A stretch of 48,615 nt of DNA. Source: Bacteroidales bacterium. GTDB taxonomy: Bacteria; Bacteroidota; Bacteroidia; Bacteroidales; UBA3824. This document shows positions 32,377 through 39,419 of the stretch, in pieces. Made by a program: the position numbers and the translations under genes. The first letter of the stretch is position 1. Each line of letters begins with the position of its first letter. Under the pieces are notes generated by a model, which was given only the letters and a program-made list of their open reading frames with translations, was not told where the DNA came from and did no database searches. Location: assembly GCA_016293845.1 (NCBI GenBank), contig JAEDDH010000026.1, positions 1-48,615 on the forward strand. Reading direction: 5' to 3'.

Positions 32377-33537
32377 CTAATTGGAGGCTTCGCTTTTTTC
32401 TAAGTCGTTTACTTTTTTAACGATAGCTTTCCAAATTGAAATAGTAAAAGCAATTATTATGCCTAATGCAAGACCATATAATGTATAAAATACGATTGTT
32501 CTGAGACGTGGGAAAAATGGGGTATTGCTTGCCGAAAAATGTTCTACTAATGCAAACTTGTCGTTGTCAATATCTGCTAATTGTTCGGTAAGTAAACCTT
32601 TTTTTGCTGAGGTAATCTTTGTATCGTTGATTATAGAGTTGATTATACCGTTAACAGGCTCGCCTTGATTAAGGATTATACCCTTGCCATCGATACCAGT
32701 TTCTTTTACAAAAAATTGGTTTTCGTTAGTATTTTTTATGCGGTGAATGGCTGCAGACGTTAACGAGTCCATGTTGGATATTTGTTTCGAAAGGTCTTCT
32801 ATTTGTGATTTAATACCTGAAGCCATAGTAGAAAGTCTATTTTCGATATATTGGTTGTTGCTGAGATACTCAGTTAATTTTTGTTCGGCTATCGGAAGCA
32901 CTGAGTTGTCGGTAATTGTGAGTAAAACCTCAAAAAACGGGTAGTACGTCTGCTCAACAATTGTAGAATCGTTGATAATTTTTTTTCTTGTAGCGACATA
33001 TTGTGTATATACTTGAAAATCAACATTTTTAATTTTTTCGGCTTCTTCTATAGGAATATTTAATCTTTCTGCCAAAATATTTGAAGCCGATTTGGCCATA
33101 GTTCCAAGGTTTTCTATTTGTCCTGCAAAAAATGAATTGCCCAAAGCTCCTGACGAATATTTTATTTTGCTGAGGTAGTTTCTATCTGATGTAGAGTAAA
33201 AAACAATGCCCAAAATAAATCCCAACAAAGTAAGTGCAACAACTATTTTAAAACTTTTAGCAATACTGAGAATGCTAAAATTGAAAAATCTTGATAAAAC
33301 TCCTTTTTTTGGATTATTTTCGGTTTTTTCTGCGTTGTTTTTCTTTTTTCTTAAAAATCCAGGAATAAGACGGGTGAAATCAAATGCAGCACTTCGTTCT
33401 TCATTGTCGATTTGGAGTTGACGTATAGTGTTAAATTGAGAGTTGAGCAGCTCATACTGCTTCATCATTATTTCATGGAAATCTTTTTTGCTGAGTTCTT
33501 CTTGATTCTCAGAAGTTTTGTTTGTATTTTCTGCCAT
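32377..33537 (-). CDS. Wzz-like polysaccharide chain-length protein
   Basis: The 386-residue inner-membrane protein has an N-terminal cytoplasmic region with a coiled-coil start (residues 10-50) and a Lys-rich segment at 63-80. A first membrane helix (about 96-115) is followed by a large periplasmic part rich in coiled coil (about 150-300), and a second membrane helix (about 348-368) precedes a short cytoplasmic tail. This is the topology of Wzz/polysaccharide co-polymerase proteins that set O-antigen or capsule chain length. No kinase motif follows, so it is not a Wzc-type fusion. It has its own consensus promoter at 33558-33589 and is the first gene before rmlA. The long N-terminus before the first helix is unusual for Wzz. 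Confidence 0.8.
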   Translation of the reverse strand: MAENTNKTSENQEELSKKDFHEIMMKQYELLNSQFNTIRQLQIDNEERSAAFDFTRLIPGFLRKKKNNAEKTENNPKKGVLSRFFNFSILSIAKSFKIVVALTLLGFILGIVFYSTSDRNYLSKIKYSSGALGNSFFAGQIENLGTMAKSASNILAERLNIPIEEAEKIKNVDFQVYTQYVATRKKIINDSTIVEQTYYPFFEVLLTITDNSVLPIAEQKLTEYLSNNQYIENRLSTMASGIKSQIEDLSKQISNMDSLTSAAIHRIKNTNENQFFVKETGIDGKGIILNQGEPVNGIINSIINDTKITSAKKGLLTEQLADIDNDKFALVEHFSASNTPFFPRLRTIVFYTLYGLALGIIIAFTISIWKAIVKKVNDLEKSEASN

Positions 33538-33557
33538 TTTATTTTAAATTTTTGGTG

Positions 33558-33589
33558 CAAAGTTATATTTCTTTTTTTATTTATTCAAA
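33558..33589 (-). promoter_or_regulatory. Promoter of the wzz-rmlACB-ugd operon
   Basis: On the minus strand TTTG (33586-33589), 20 bases, then TAACTTTG (33558-33565). The leader to the wzz ATG at 33537 is about 18 bases. No other promoter is seen before rmlA, so the whole sugar operon probably depends on it. Confidence 0.75.
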
Positions 33590-33619
33590 TCATTTGATGT
33601 TTTTTGTTTTTTGTTTTGA

Positions 33620-33627
33620 TATTTTTG
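33620..33627 (+). promoter_or_regulatory. -7 box touching the start codon of the TonB receptor
   Basis: TATTTTTG at 33620-33627 ends 4 bases before the ATG at 33632. Transcription would start at or next to the ATG, giving a leaderless message. The upstream 30 bases are T-rich; the nearest clean TTTG (33593-33596) is 23 bases away. Confidence 0.5.
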
Positions 33628-33631
33628 CAGC

Positions 33632-35803
33632 ATGAAAGTATGGCTTAACATATTATTATTGTTGCTGGTGTTTGTTGGCGGTGTGATGGCGCAAACCGAC
33701 TCTATGTATATGGAGATTGATACTGTTACTGTTAGGGGTAATGGCAGCAACCGAGGACAGATTATTCATCGTGCCGATTTTCAGCATACTGTTTCTTCTG
33801 ATGGAAATTATATCGAGCAGGTGGTAAAAATGCAGCCAGGGGTAAGCTCTGTGTCAGAATTGTCGTCGCAATACAATGTACGCGGTGGCAGTTTTGATGA
33901 AAATCTTGTATATATTAATGGTGTGGAAATTTATCGTCCGCTCTTTGTGCGTAGTGGTGAACAAGAGGGACTTTCGATTGTCAACAGCGGACTGGCTGGC
34001 AAAGTGGAATTTTCGTCGGGAGGTTTTGGGGCAGAATACGGCGATAAAATGTCTTCTGTGCTTGATGTGGCTTATCGCAGACCCGATCGAAATGCCTTTT
34101 CGTTTTCTGCAGGATTGATGGGAGGCTCGGTAGAAGGCGAGTTGGTTTCTAAAAATTCTAAATTTACTTTGATTTCGGGTATTAGATACCGCACATCGAA
34201 ATATATTCTCAATTCTCTTGAAAAAAAAGGCGAATATAATCCAGAGTATGCAGATATTCAACTTTTTAGTACTTATAAATTATCTCAAAAGTTTAATTTG
34301 TGGGCTCTCGGAATGGTTTCGTCAAATAGATTTTTGTTTGTGCCACAAAGTCAGACAACTTCGTTTGGCACTATGCAAGACGCTCTTCAGATGAATATCT
34401 ATTATGCCGGAAGCGAAAAAGATAATTATTCTAATGCAATTGGAGCTATGGCTTTAGAGTATTCCGACCGTAAAAATATCAAAATGACAGCCACAGCTGC
34501 GGTTTACGCACTTAAAGAGAATGTGGGGTACGATATTGCTGCTGCATATCTTCTTCGTAGTCTCGACCGTCGTATGGGACAGCCCGATGAAGCATTTGCC
34601 TCAACCGATATGGGTGTAGGAGAGAGCCTTAGCCATGCCCGCAATTCGGTTATTGCTCATATTACATCTTTGAAATACAGTGGGGTTTATTATGGCATTG
34701 GCAACAAGATTGGTTGGGGTTTTCAAACTATGTTGTATGATGTGGAAGGCTCTGTAAACGAGTGGCAAACCATGGATTCGGCTGGCTTTTTTGTCAATTC
34801 TGATAAATCGTTGACTATGTTTCGAAGCAAATATGGAACTACTGCTTTAGCCCGTCCCGATTTTGCAGCATATCTTTACGATAAATACGATTTTGATACT
34901 GAATTTGCTGGTATTTCGATAAATGTGGGTGCAAGGGGTTGTTATTCAGATTATTCGCAAAAAGTGTCAGTTAGTCCGAGAGGCTCTGTGATGATAACAC
35001 CCAAAGCATTAAGTGATTACACGTTTCGGCTTTCGGCAGGACGCTATGTGCAACCGCTTACATTCCGCGAATTGATGAATACCGACGGCTCACCATTGAT
35101 TTCGCGCAATCCTCAAAAATCATTACATTTAGTGGCTGGTGTTTATCACGATTTTTTGATGTGGAACCGTCCCTTTAAAATTACCGCCGAGGCTTATTAT
35201 AAAAAACTCTCCGACATTGTGCCATACACCGTTGATAATGTAAAAATTACATATTATGCAAGTGAGCGTGCCGATGGTTATGCCGCAGGAACCGATTTTA
35301 AAATTTATGGCGAATTTGTAAAAGGAATGGATTCGTGGTTGAGTATGTCGTTTCTTAAAACCGAAGAGGATATCAAAGACGATGGTCACGGTTATATTCC
35401 TCGACCCGACGACCGTAGGTTTACAACAAGTGTTTTTTTTCGCGATTATTTTCCTCGTTTTGATTTTTTGGGAATGAATATTACACTGGTGTATGCCACG
35501 CCACTGCCATTCGGACCTGAAAATATGCCAAGGTATACAGCAATTTTGCGCAGCAAACACTATTTGCGAACAGATTTTGGGTTGGAGGCGGCACTTTTTA
35601 GAGATCGTCTAAAAAATGGACGTTCTGTAAAAATTGGTTTTGATATTTTCAATCTCTTTGATATAAAAAACACAGTATCATATAGTTGGGTAACAGTAGT
35701 GCCGTCGCAAAACTATGACCCCGAAGGTACTTTTGCCCAATATGCCGTGCCCGATCGACTAACTTCTCGACGTTTTAATGTAAAAATATCCGTAAAAATG
35801 TAG
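33632..35803 (+). CDS. TonB-dependent outer-membrane receptor
   Basis: The 723-residue protein has a signal peptide (ending GVMAQ). The TonB-receptor plug follows at about 50-150: YNVRGGSFDENLVYINGVEI, then EGLSIVNSGLAGKVEFSSGGFGAEYGDKMSSVLDV. The remainder is a long beta-barrel ending in NLFDIKNTVSYSW and RRFNVKISVKM. It lacks the carboxypeptidase-regulatory N-domain of SusC-type receptors and no susD follows, so it is a smaller, ligand-unknown receptor, perhaps for a metal complex or cofactor. A box at 33620-33627 suggests leaderless initiation. It is divergent from the wzz operon. Confidence 0.9.
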   Translation: MKVWLNILLLLLVFVGGVMAQTDSMYMEIDTVTVRGNGSNRGQIIHRADFQHTVSSDGNYIEQVVKMQPGVSSVSELSSQYNVRGGSFDENLVYINGVEIYRPLFVRSGEQEGLSIVNSGLAGKVEFSSGGFGAEYGDKMSSVLDVAYRRPDRNAFSFSAGLMGGSVEGELVSKNSKFTLISGIRYRTSKYILNSLEKKGEYNPEYADIQLFSTYKLSQKFNLWALGMVSSNRFLFVPQSQTTSFGTMQDALQMNIYYAGSEKDNYSNAIGAMALEYSDRKNIKMTATAAVYALKENVGYDIAAAYLLRSLDRRMGQPDEAFASTDMGVGESLSHARNSVIAHITSLKYSGVYYGIGNKIGWGFQTMLYDVEGSVNEWQTMDSAGFFVNSDKSLTMFRSKYGTTALARPDFAAYLYDKYDFDTEFAGISINVGARGCYSDYSQKVSVSPRGSVMITPKALSDYTFRLSAGRYVQPLTFRELMNTDGSPLISRNPQKSLHLVAGVYHDFLMWNRPFKITAEAYYKKLSDIVPYTVDNVKITYYASERADGYAAGTDFKIYGEFVKGMDSWLSMSFLKTEEDIKDDGHGYIPRPDDRRFTTSVFFRDYFPRFDFLGMNITLVYATPLPFGPENMPRYTAILRSKHYLRTDFGLEAALFRDRLKNGRSVKIGFDIFNLFDIKNTVSYSWVTVVPSQNYDPEGTFAQYAVPDRLTSRRFNVKISVKM

Positions 35804-35833
35804 AAATTGGCTGCATATTTGTATTAAATTTTG

Positions 35834-35841
35834 TATATTTG
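35834..35841 (+). promoter_or_regulatory. -7 box of the 35894 gene
   Basis: TATATTTG, 53 bases upstream of the ATG at 35894. No TTTG at the right distance. Confidence 0.45.
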
Positions 35842-35893
35842 TAACCCCAAACATACAATAATACAACAGATATAAATAATTATTGATTCGGAA

Positions 35894-36463
35894 ATGATTG
35901 AAGCAGAAGAAATTAAAGAACGTCGTCGCAAGATAATAACACAAATTCGCGATTATTATACACAGCGACTCGGTAGATATACCCATCAGCGCATAAGCGA
36001 GGAGTGGCATTTTTATGGTCTTGGATTTGTCCGCGACGAAATGCAGTATGTGTTCGGTTTCAACGCCGGATTCTTTCGCAAACAGGACGTTCCCGGGCAG
36101 GCGTATAGTCATGCCGGTGTTAACGTTTTGGTACGCACAAACGGGTCTAATCCTCAATTGAGAACTCAATATCTGAAATTTTTCCGTCATCAGCTTGCTA
36201 ATTGGATTACTAATCAAGAATCTAATTTTTCATCGTTTAGAGGTGGAGTGGGAGTTGAGTTCCCTCGTTACAAAGCCATTGCTTCGTTTTCTTCGGATGA
36301 TGAAATAGTGCAGTATGTAAAAGACGGAATCGACGGAATTGTAGAACTCTACCATGTGATTGCCAAAAATCCTGATGGAATTTTCGACAATGTTGTGTGT
36401 ATGATTGCTCCGTGGGATGAGACTCTTATCGAACTTGCCCAAAAACAGATAGAAAAACAATAA
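35894..36463 (+). CDS. Hypothetical cytoplasmic protein
   Basis: The 189-residue protein has no signal peptide. It starts with a charged helix (MIEAEEIKERRRKIITQIRDYY) and then an alpha/beta part with aromatic residues: EEWHFYGLGFVRDEMQYVFGF, GVNVLVRTNGSNP and GGVGVEFPRYKAIASF. I do not recognise a family. It lies 15 bases upstream of the BatA-like gene and shares the strand, so the two may form one operon; a helper role for the membrane protein is possible but not shown. Confidence 0.7.
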   Translation: MIEAEEIKERRRKIITQIRDYYTQRLGRYTHQRISEEWHFYGLGFVRDEMQYVFGFNAGFFRKQDVPGQAYSHAGVNVLVRTNGSNPQLRTQYLKFFRHQLANWITNQESNFSSFRGGVGVEFPRYKAIASFSSDDEIVQYVKDGIDGIVELYHVIAKNPDGIFDNVVCMIAPWDETLIELAQKQIEKQ

Positions 36464-36478
36464 GACATTGATTAACAA

Positions 36479-38536
36479 ATGTTTTTCTTAAATCCGATGT
36501 TTCTGTGGGCGGGATTTGCCGTGCTTATTCCGCCTATAATACATCTGTTTAATTTTCGTAAATACAAAACTGTATATTTCAGCGATATACGGTTTATCGA
36601 CAATATTAGGCAGACTACCCGACGAAAATCTGTGATCAAGCATATCATCATTATGATTTTGCGTATGCTTGCTATTGCCGCCATCGTGATTGCGTTTGCG
36701 CAGCCAGTAAAAGTGTCGTCGACCATGCCTGTAGGTCAACAGCAATCTGCTCCGCCGGTGATTTATCTCGACAATTCGTTTAGTATGCAAACAGGCGATG
36801 GTGCGGTGTCGGCTGTCGAAACGGCTAAAAATCATGTATTGAAAATTGTGGATGCATATCCGTCCGAAACCAAGTTCCTTTTTCTCACTAATGATTTTTC
36901 GCAAGAGCATTTTCGTTTTGTAAATGCGCTTACTATCAGAGATTTTTTGCAAAATGTGAAAATCTCGCCTTCGATGCGCACTTTGTCGGAGGTGATAAAC
37001 AAGGCTGAGCAAAATCTTAACCTTCTCGATGTTTCTGCCGACGTGTCGAAATCTATGTATTTAATATCTGATTTTCAAAATAATATATGCGATTTTGACA
37101 ATATTCAAACCGATTCGCTTACTCAGATTAATATTGTGCCTATTCAGCCTCAGAGTATAGCAAACTTGGCAGTGGATACTTGTATTTTTAATACTCCTTT
37201 GCGTCGTGCAGGCGGAAAGGAGAATATTTCGGTGGTTGTAAAAAACTATGGCGATAACACTTACAACAATGTGCCATTTGCCCTTGTTATTAATGGCAAG
37301 CAAAAAAGCGTTCAGAATTTTTCGATTGCCCCGGGCGAGAGCAAACAGCTTGATATTAAATATGTCAACGAAACTCAAGAGTTTGTCAATGGCGTTATTA
37401 CCATTGCCGATTCGCCAGTAGATTTCGACAATGCGCTTTATTTTTCGTATCGGTTGGATACTGTAACTAATATTTTATTGATTGGCAATCAGCAAGTTAA
37501 TAAATATTTTACTGCTCTTTTCGATGGCGATGAGGCATTCAAAATTGATGTTGCAACAGATTTAAGCAAAGTTCCCGTTGATTTGCAGCGTTACAAAACT
37601 GTGATACTCAACCAACCCGATGCGCTTCCTCATAATTTGGCCACTGCGCTTCATACATTTGTGTCGTCGGGTGGAAATCTGATTTTTGTGCCGTCGTTTT
37701 TGGGTAGTATTTCTGATTACAATTATCTGCTGAATCTTTTGCAGTGTAATGCCATAATTTCCAAAGATACAATACGTTGCAATGTTTCAAAAGTTGATGT
37801 TACTTCATCTTTGCTGCGTTCGGCTGTTAAGGAGATAAAAGAGAATACCGACTTGCCCTATATAAGCCGTTATTTCAATTCGATGAGCAATGCCTACGCT
37901 CAAGAAGATGTGGTGCTCGAAACCGACTCTTACAAAAAAATACTCACGCAGAGTCAATACCGTTCGGGCCGTGTGTTTGTTTTTTATTGTCCTTTAGACG
38001 AAAAATCGGGCAATATGGTAACACACCGTATTTTTGTACCGATTGTTTACAACGCAGCATCTATGAGCGGCGCCTTTACCACACCTTATATAATAGTAGG
38101 ACGCAACGACGGAGTTCCTCAAAAAATTGACAACTTTGCTGAAGGTTCTAAATTATTTTTGCGATACCGCGACAGTGGATATGAGTTTATTCCACGGATT
38201 TCGGGTCCTGATGCCAATCAAAACTATATGATATTTGCCGAAAATGGTGCACAGCAAGCAGGATTTTACGACCTCACAGTGGACGGAAAGCCGATAGCCA
38301 CGCTATCATTCAACTACAACCGCAACGAATCGCAATTAAATTATCTTGATGCCGACAATGTGGTGGACAAATTAGAGGCAAAAATCTTAAAAAAAGTTAA
38401 AATCATTGACACATCTGGCATATCTTTTGTTGATTCTATAATGCAAAATGCCAATACAGAGCCCTTGTGGCGATGGTTTGTGTTTTTAGCACTACTTTTT
38501 TTAATAGTAGAAATATTTTTTGAAAGATTTTTATAA
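36479..38536 (+). CDS. BatA-domain membrane protein with a VWA-like region
   Basis: The 685-residue protein starts with the BatA N-terminal pattern: MFFLNPMFLWAGFAVLIPPI and IHLFNFRKYKTVYFSDIRF. It has two N-terminal membrane helices (about 5-24 and 54-74), then a von Willebrand A-like domain with the metal-site motif D98-N-S-F-S102 (DxSxS) and a large periplasmic part. One C-terminal membrane helix lies at about 664-682. Such proteins belong to the aerotolerance (Bat) type found across Bacteroidota. The N-terminal domain name comes from BatA, but the exact role is unknown. It is a stand-alone form here; no moxR or other bat genes flank it. A small helper gene lies 15 bases upstream. Confidence 0.85.
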   Translation: MFFLNPMFLWAGFAVLIPPIIHLFNFRKYKTVYFSDIRFIDNIRQTTRRKSVIKHIIIMILRMLAIAAIVIAFAQPVKVSSTMPVGQQQSAPPVIYLDNSFSMQTGDGAVSAVETAKNHVLKIVDAYPSETKFLFLTNDFSQEHFRFVNALTIRDFLQNVKISPSMRTLSEVINKAEQNLNLLDVSADVSKSMYLISDFQNNICDFDNIQTDSLTQINIVPIQPQSIANLAVDTCIFNTPLRRAGGKENISVVVKNYGDNTYNNVPFALVINGKQKSVQNFSIAPGESKQLDIKYVNETQEFVNGVITIADSPVDFDNALYFSYRLDTVTNILLIGNQQVNKYFTALFDGDEAFKIDVATDLSKVPVDLQRYKTVILNQPDALPHNLATALHTFVSSGGNLIFVPSFLGSISDYNYLLNLLQCNAIISKDTIRCNVSKVDVTSSLLRSAVKEIKENTDLPYISRYFNSMSNAYAQEDVVLETDSYKKILTQSQYRSGRVFVFYCPLDEKSGNMVTHRIFVPIVYNAASMSGAFTTPYIIVGRNDGVPQKIDNFAEGSKLFLRYRDSGYEFIPRISGPDANQNYMIFAENGAQQAGFYDLTVDGKPIATLSFNYNRNESQLNYLDADNVVDKLEAKILKKVKIIDTSGISFVDSIMQNANTEPLWRWFVFLALLFLIVEIFFERFL

Positions 38537-38541
38537 AAACT

Positions 38542-38573
38542 ATTGACACGTAAAAAAAAATATCGTACATTTA
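38542..38573 (+). promoter_or_regulatory. Promoter of the TM2-domain gene
   Basis: ATTG (38542-38545), 20 bases, then TACATTTA (38566-38573). It is close to the consensus and lies 37 bases upstream of the ATG at 38610, right after the BatA-like stop. Confidence 0.55.
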
Positions 38574-38609
38574 CACTCGAAATTTATTAACAATTTAATT
38601 CATATTATT

Positions 38610-38849
38610 ATGGCAGAAGAAAACGTACCCCAAGGAGCTGCTAAAGAGCCCCAATCGAAAATTATGATGGTATTAATTTGCTGGTTTGTAGGATGTTTTG
38701 GTATTCACCGTCTTATGATGGGTTATAGCAACTGGTGGATTCAGTTGATTACCATAGGCGGTTGCGGTATCTGGGCTATTTACGACTTGATTATGATCCT
38801 CACCGACAAAATGCCTATGGCAGACGGTACACCTTTGAAGAAAGACTAA
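38610..38849 (+). CDS. TM2-domain membrane protein
   Basis: The 79-residue protein has two membrane helices joined by the TM2 hallmark GCFGIHRLMMG, then a helix IQLITIGGCGIWAIYDLIMIL. TM2 proteins are small membrane proteins, with the loop thought to bind a ligand or partner; the function is mostly unknown. The N-terminus (about 18 residues) is cytoplasmic and rich in Pro/Glu. It is followed by a strong terminator at 38876-38905. Confidence 0.9.
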   Translation: MAEENVPQGAAKEPQSKIMMVLICWFVGCFGIHRLMMGYSNWWIQLITIGGCGIWAIYDLIMILTDKMPMADGTPLKKD

Positions 38850-38875
38850 TAATCTTTTTGGTCATTAAAAAAATT

Positions 38876-38905
38876 GGCTTCGGTTTTATCTCCGAAGCCT
38901 TTTTT
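38876..38905 (+). terminator. Terminator of the TM2 gene
   Basis: A perfect 8-bp stem GGCTTCGG / CCGAAGCC with an 8-base loop and six T. The next ATG (38911) comes only 5 bases later, so the DUF2752 gene depends on read-through of this site or on an unseen promoter. Confidence 0.95.
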
Positions 38906-38910
38906 GTGTT

Positions 38911-39357
38911 ATGGAAAAAATCAAGTTGTTTTTTAAGGCGATGTTTTCGCTGTCGCGTACCACCACGCCCGCAGTGTATCGTTACGCTGCTGTGATATTT
39001 ATGGATGTGGTTGCTATGCTGTGGTTTATATTGAGCGACATTCCTCGCGGAACACCTCATTTTATTGTTTGTATTTTTAAAAACTTGACTGGTTACCCGT
39101 GTCCTGCGTGCGGCACTACTCGTGGATTGAAATTTTTTTTCCACCTTATGCCTTGCGAGGCTTTTATGATGAATCCGATAGCTGTGCTTGTGGGTACGGC
39201 TATGGTGGTGGTGTTGATATGGTCGATACGCGATTTGGTGGTTGGGCAGCCATCGATGTTTAATGTAGCACGAAAAAAAATCCCGTGGTATCTTATCGTT
39301 TTGATTGTAATTTTCTTGATATTCAATGAGATATGGAATATCAACAAGGGTGTGTAA
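38911..39357 (+). CDS. DUF2752 membrane protein
   Basis: The 148-residue protein has three membrane helices (about 24-41, 85-107, 124-141). Between the first two lies the DUF2752 signature C64-PAC-GTTRG (residues 64-72), a pair of Cys in the pattern CPxCGxTR. DUF2752 proteins are small membrane proteins of unknown function; in many Bacteroidota they neighbour TM2 genes, as here. The start follows the TM2 terminator by 5 bases, so expression may be coupled to leaky termination. Confidence 0.85.
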   Translation: MEKIKLFFKAMFSLSRTTTPAVYRYAAVIFMDVVAMLWFILSDIPRGTPHFIVCIFKNLTGYPCPACGTTRGLKFFFHLMPCEAFMMNPIAVLVGTAMVVVLIWSIRDLVVGQPSMFNVARKKIPWYLIVLIVIFLIFNEIWNINKGV

Positions 39358-39386
39358 ATATTGTTGCATTTTTCGCATAATAATGT

Positions 39387-39394
39387 TACATTTG
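39387..39394 (+). promoter_or_regulatory. -7 box of the AddB-like gene
   Basis: TACATTTG, 25 bases upstream of the ATG at 39420; a GTTG lies 20 bases further up (39363-39366). This supports the ATG start over an in-frame TTG at 39408. Confidence 0.55.
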
Positions 39395-39419
39395 CGGTAT
39401 TATCATTTTGTTTCTCGTT

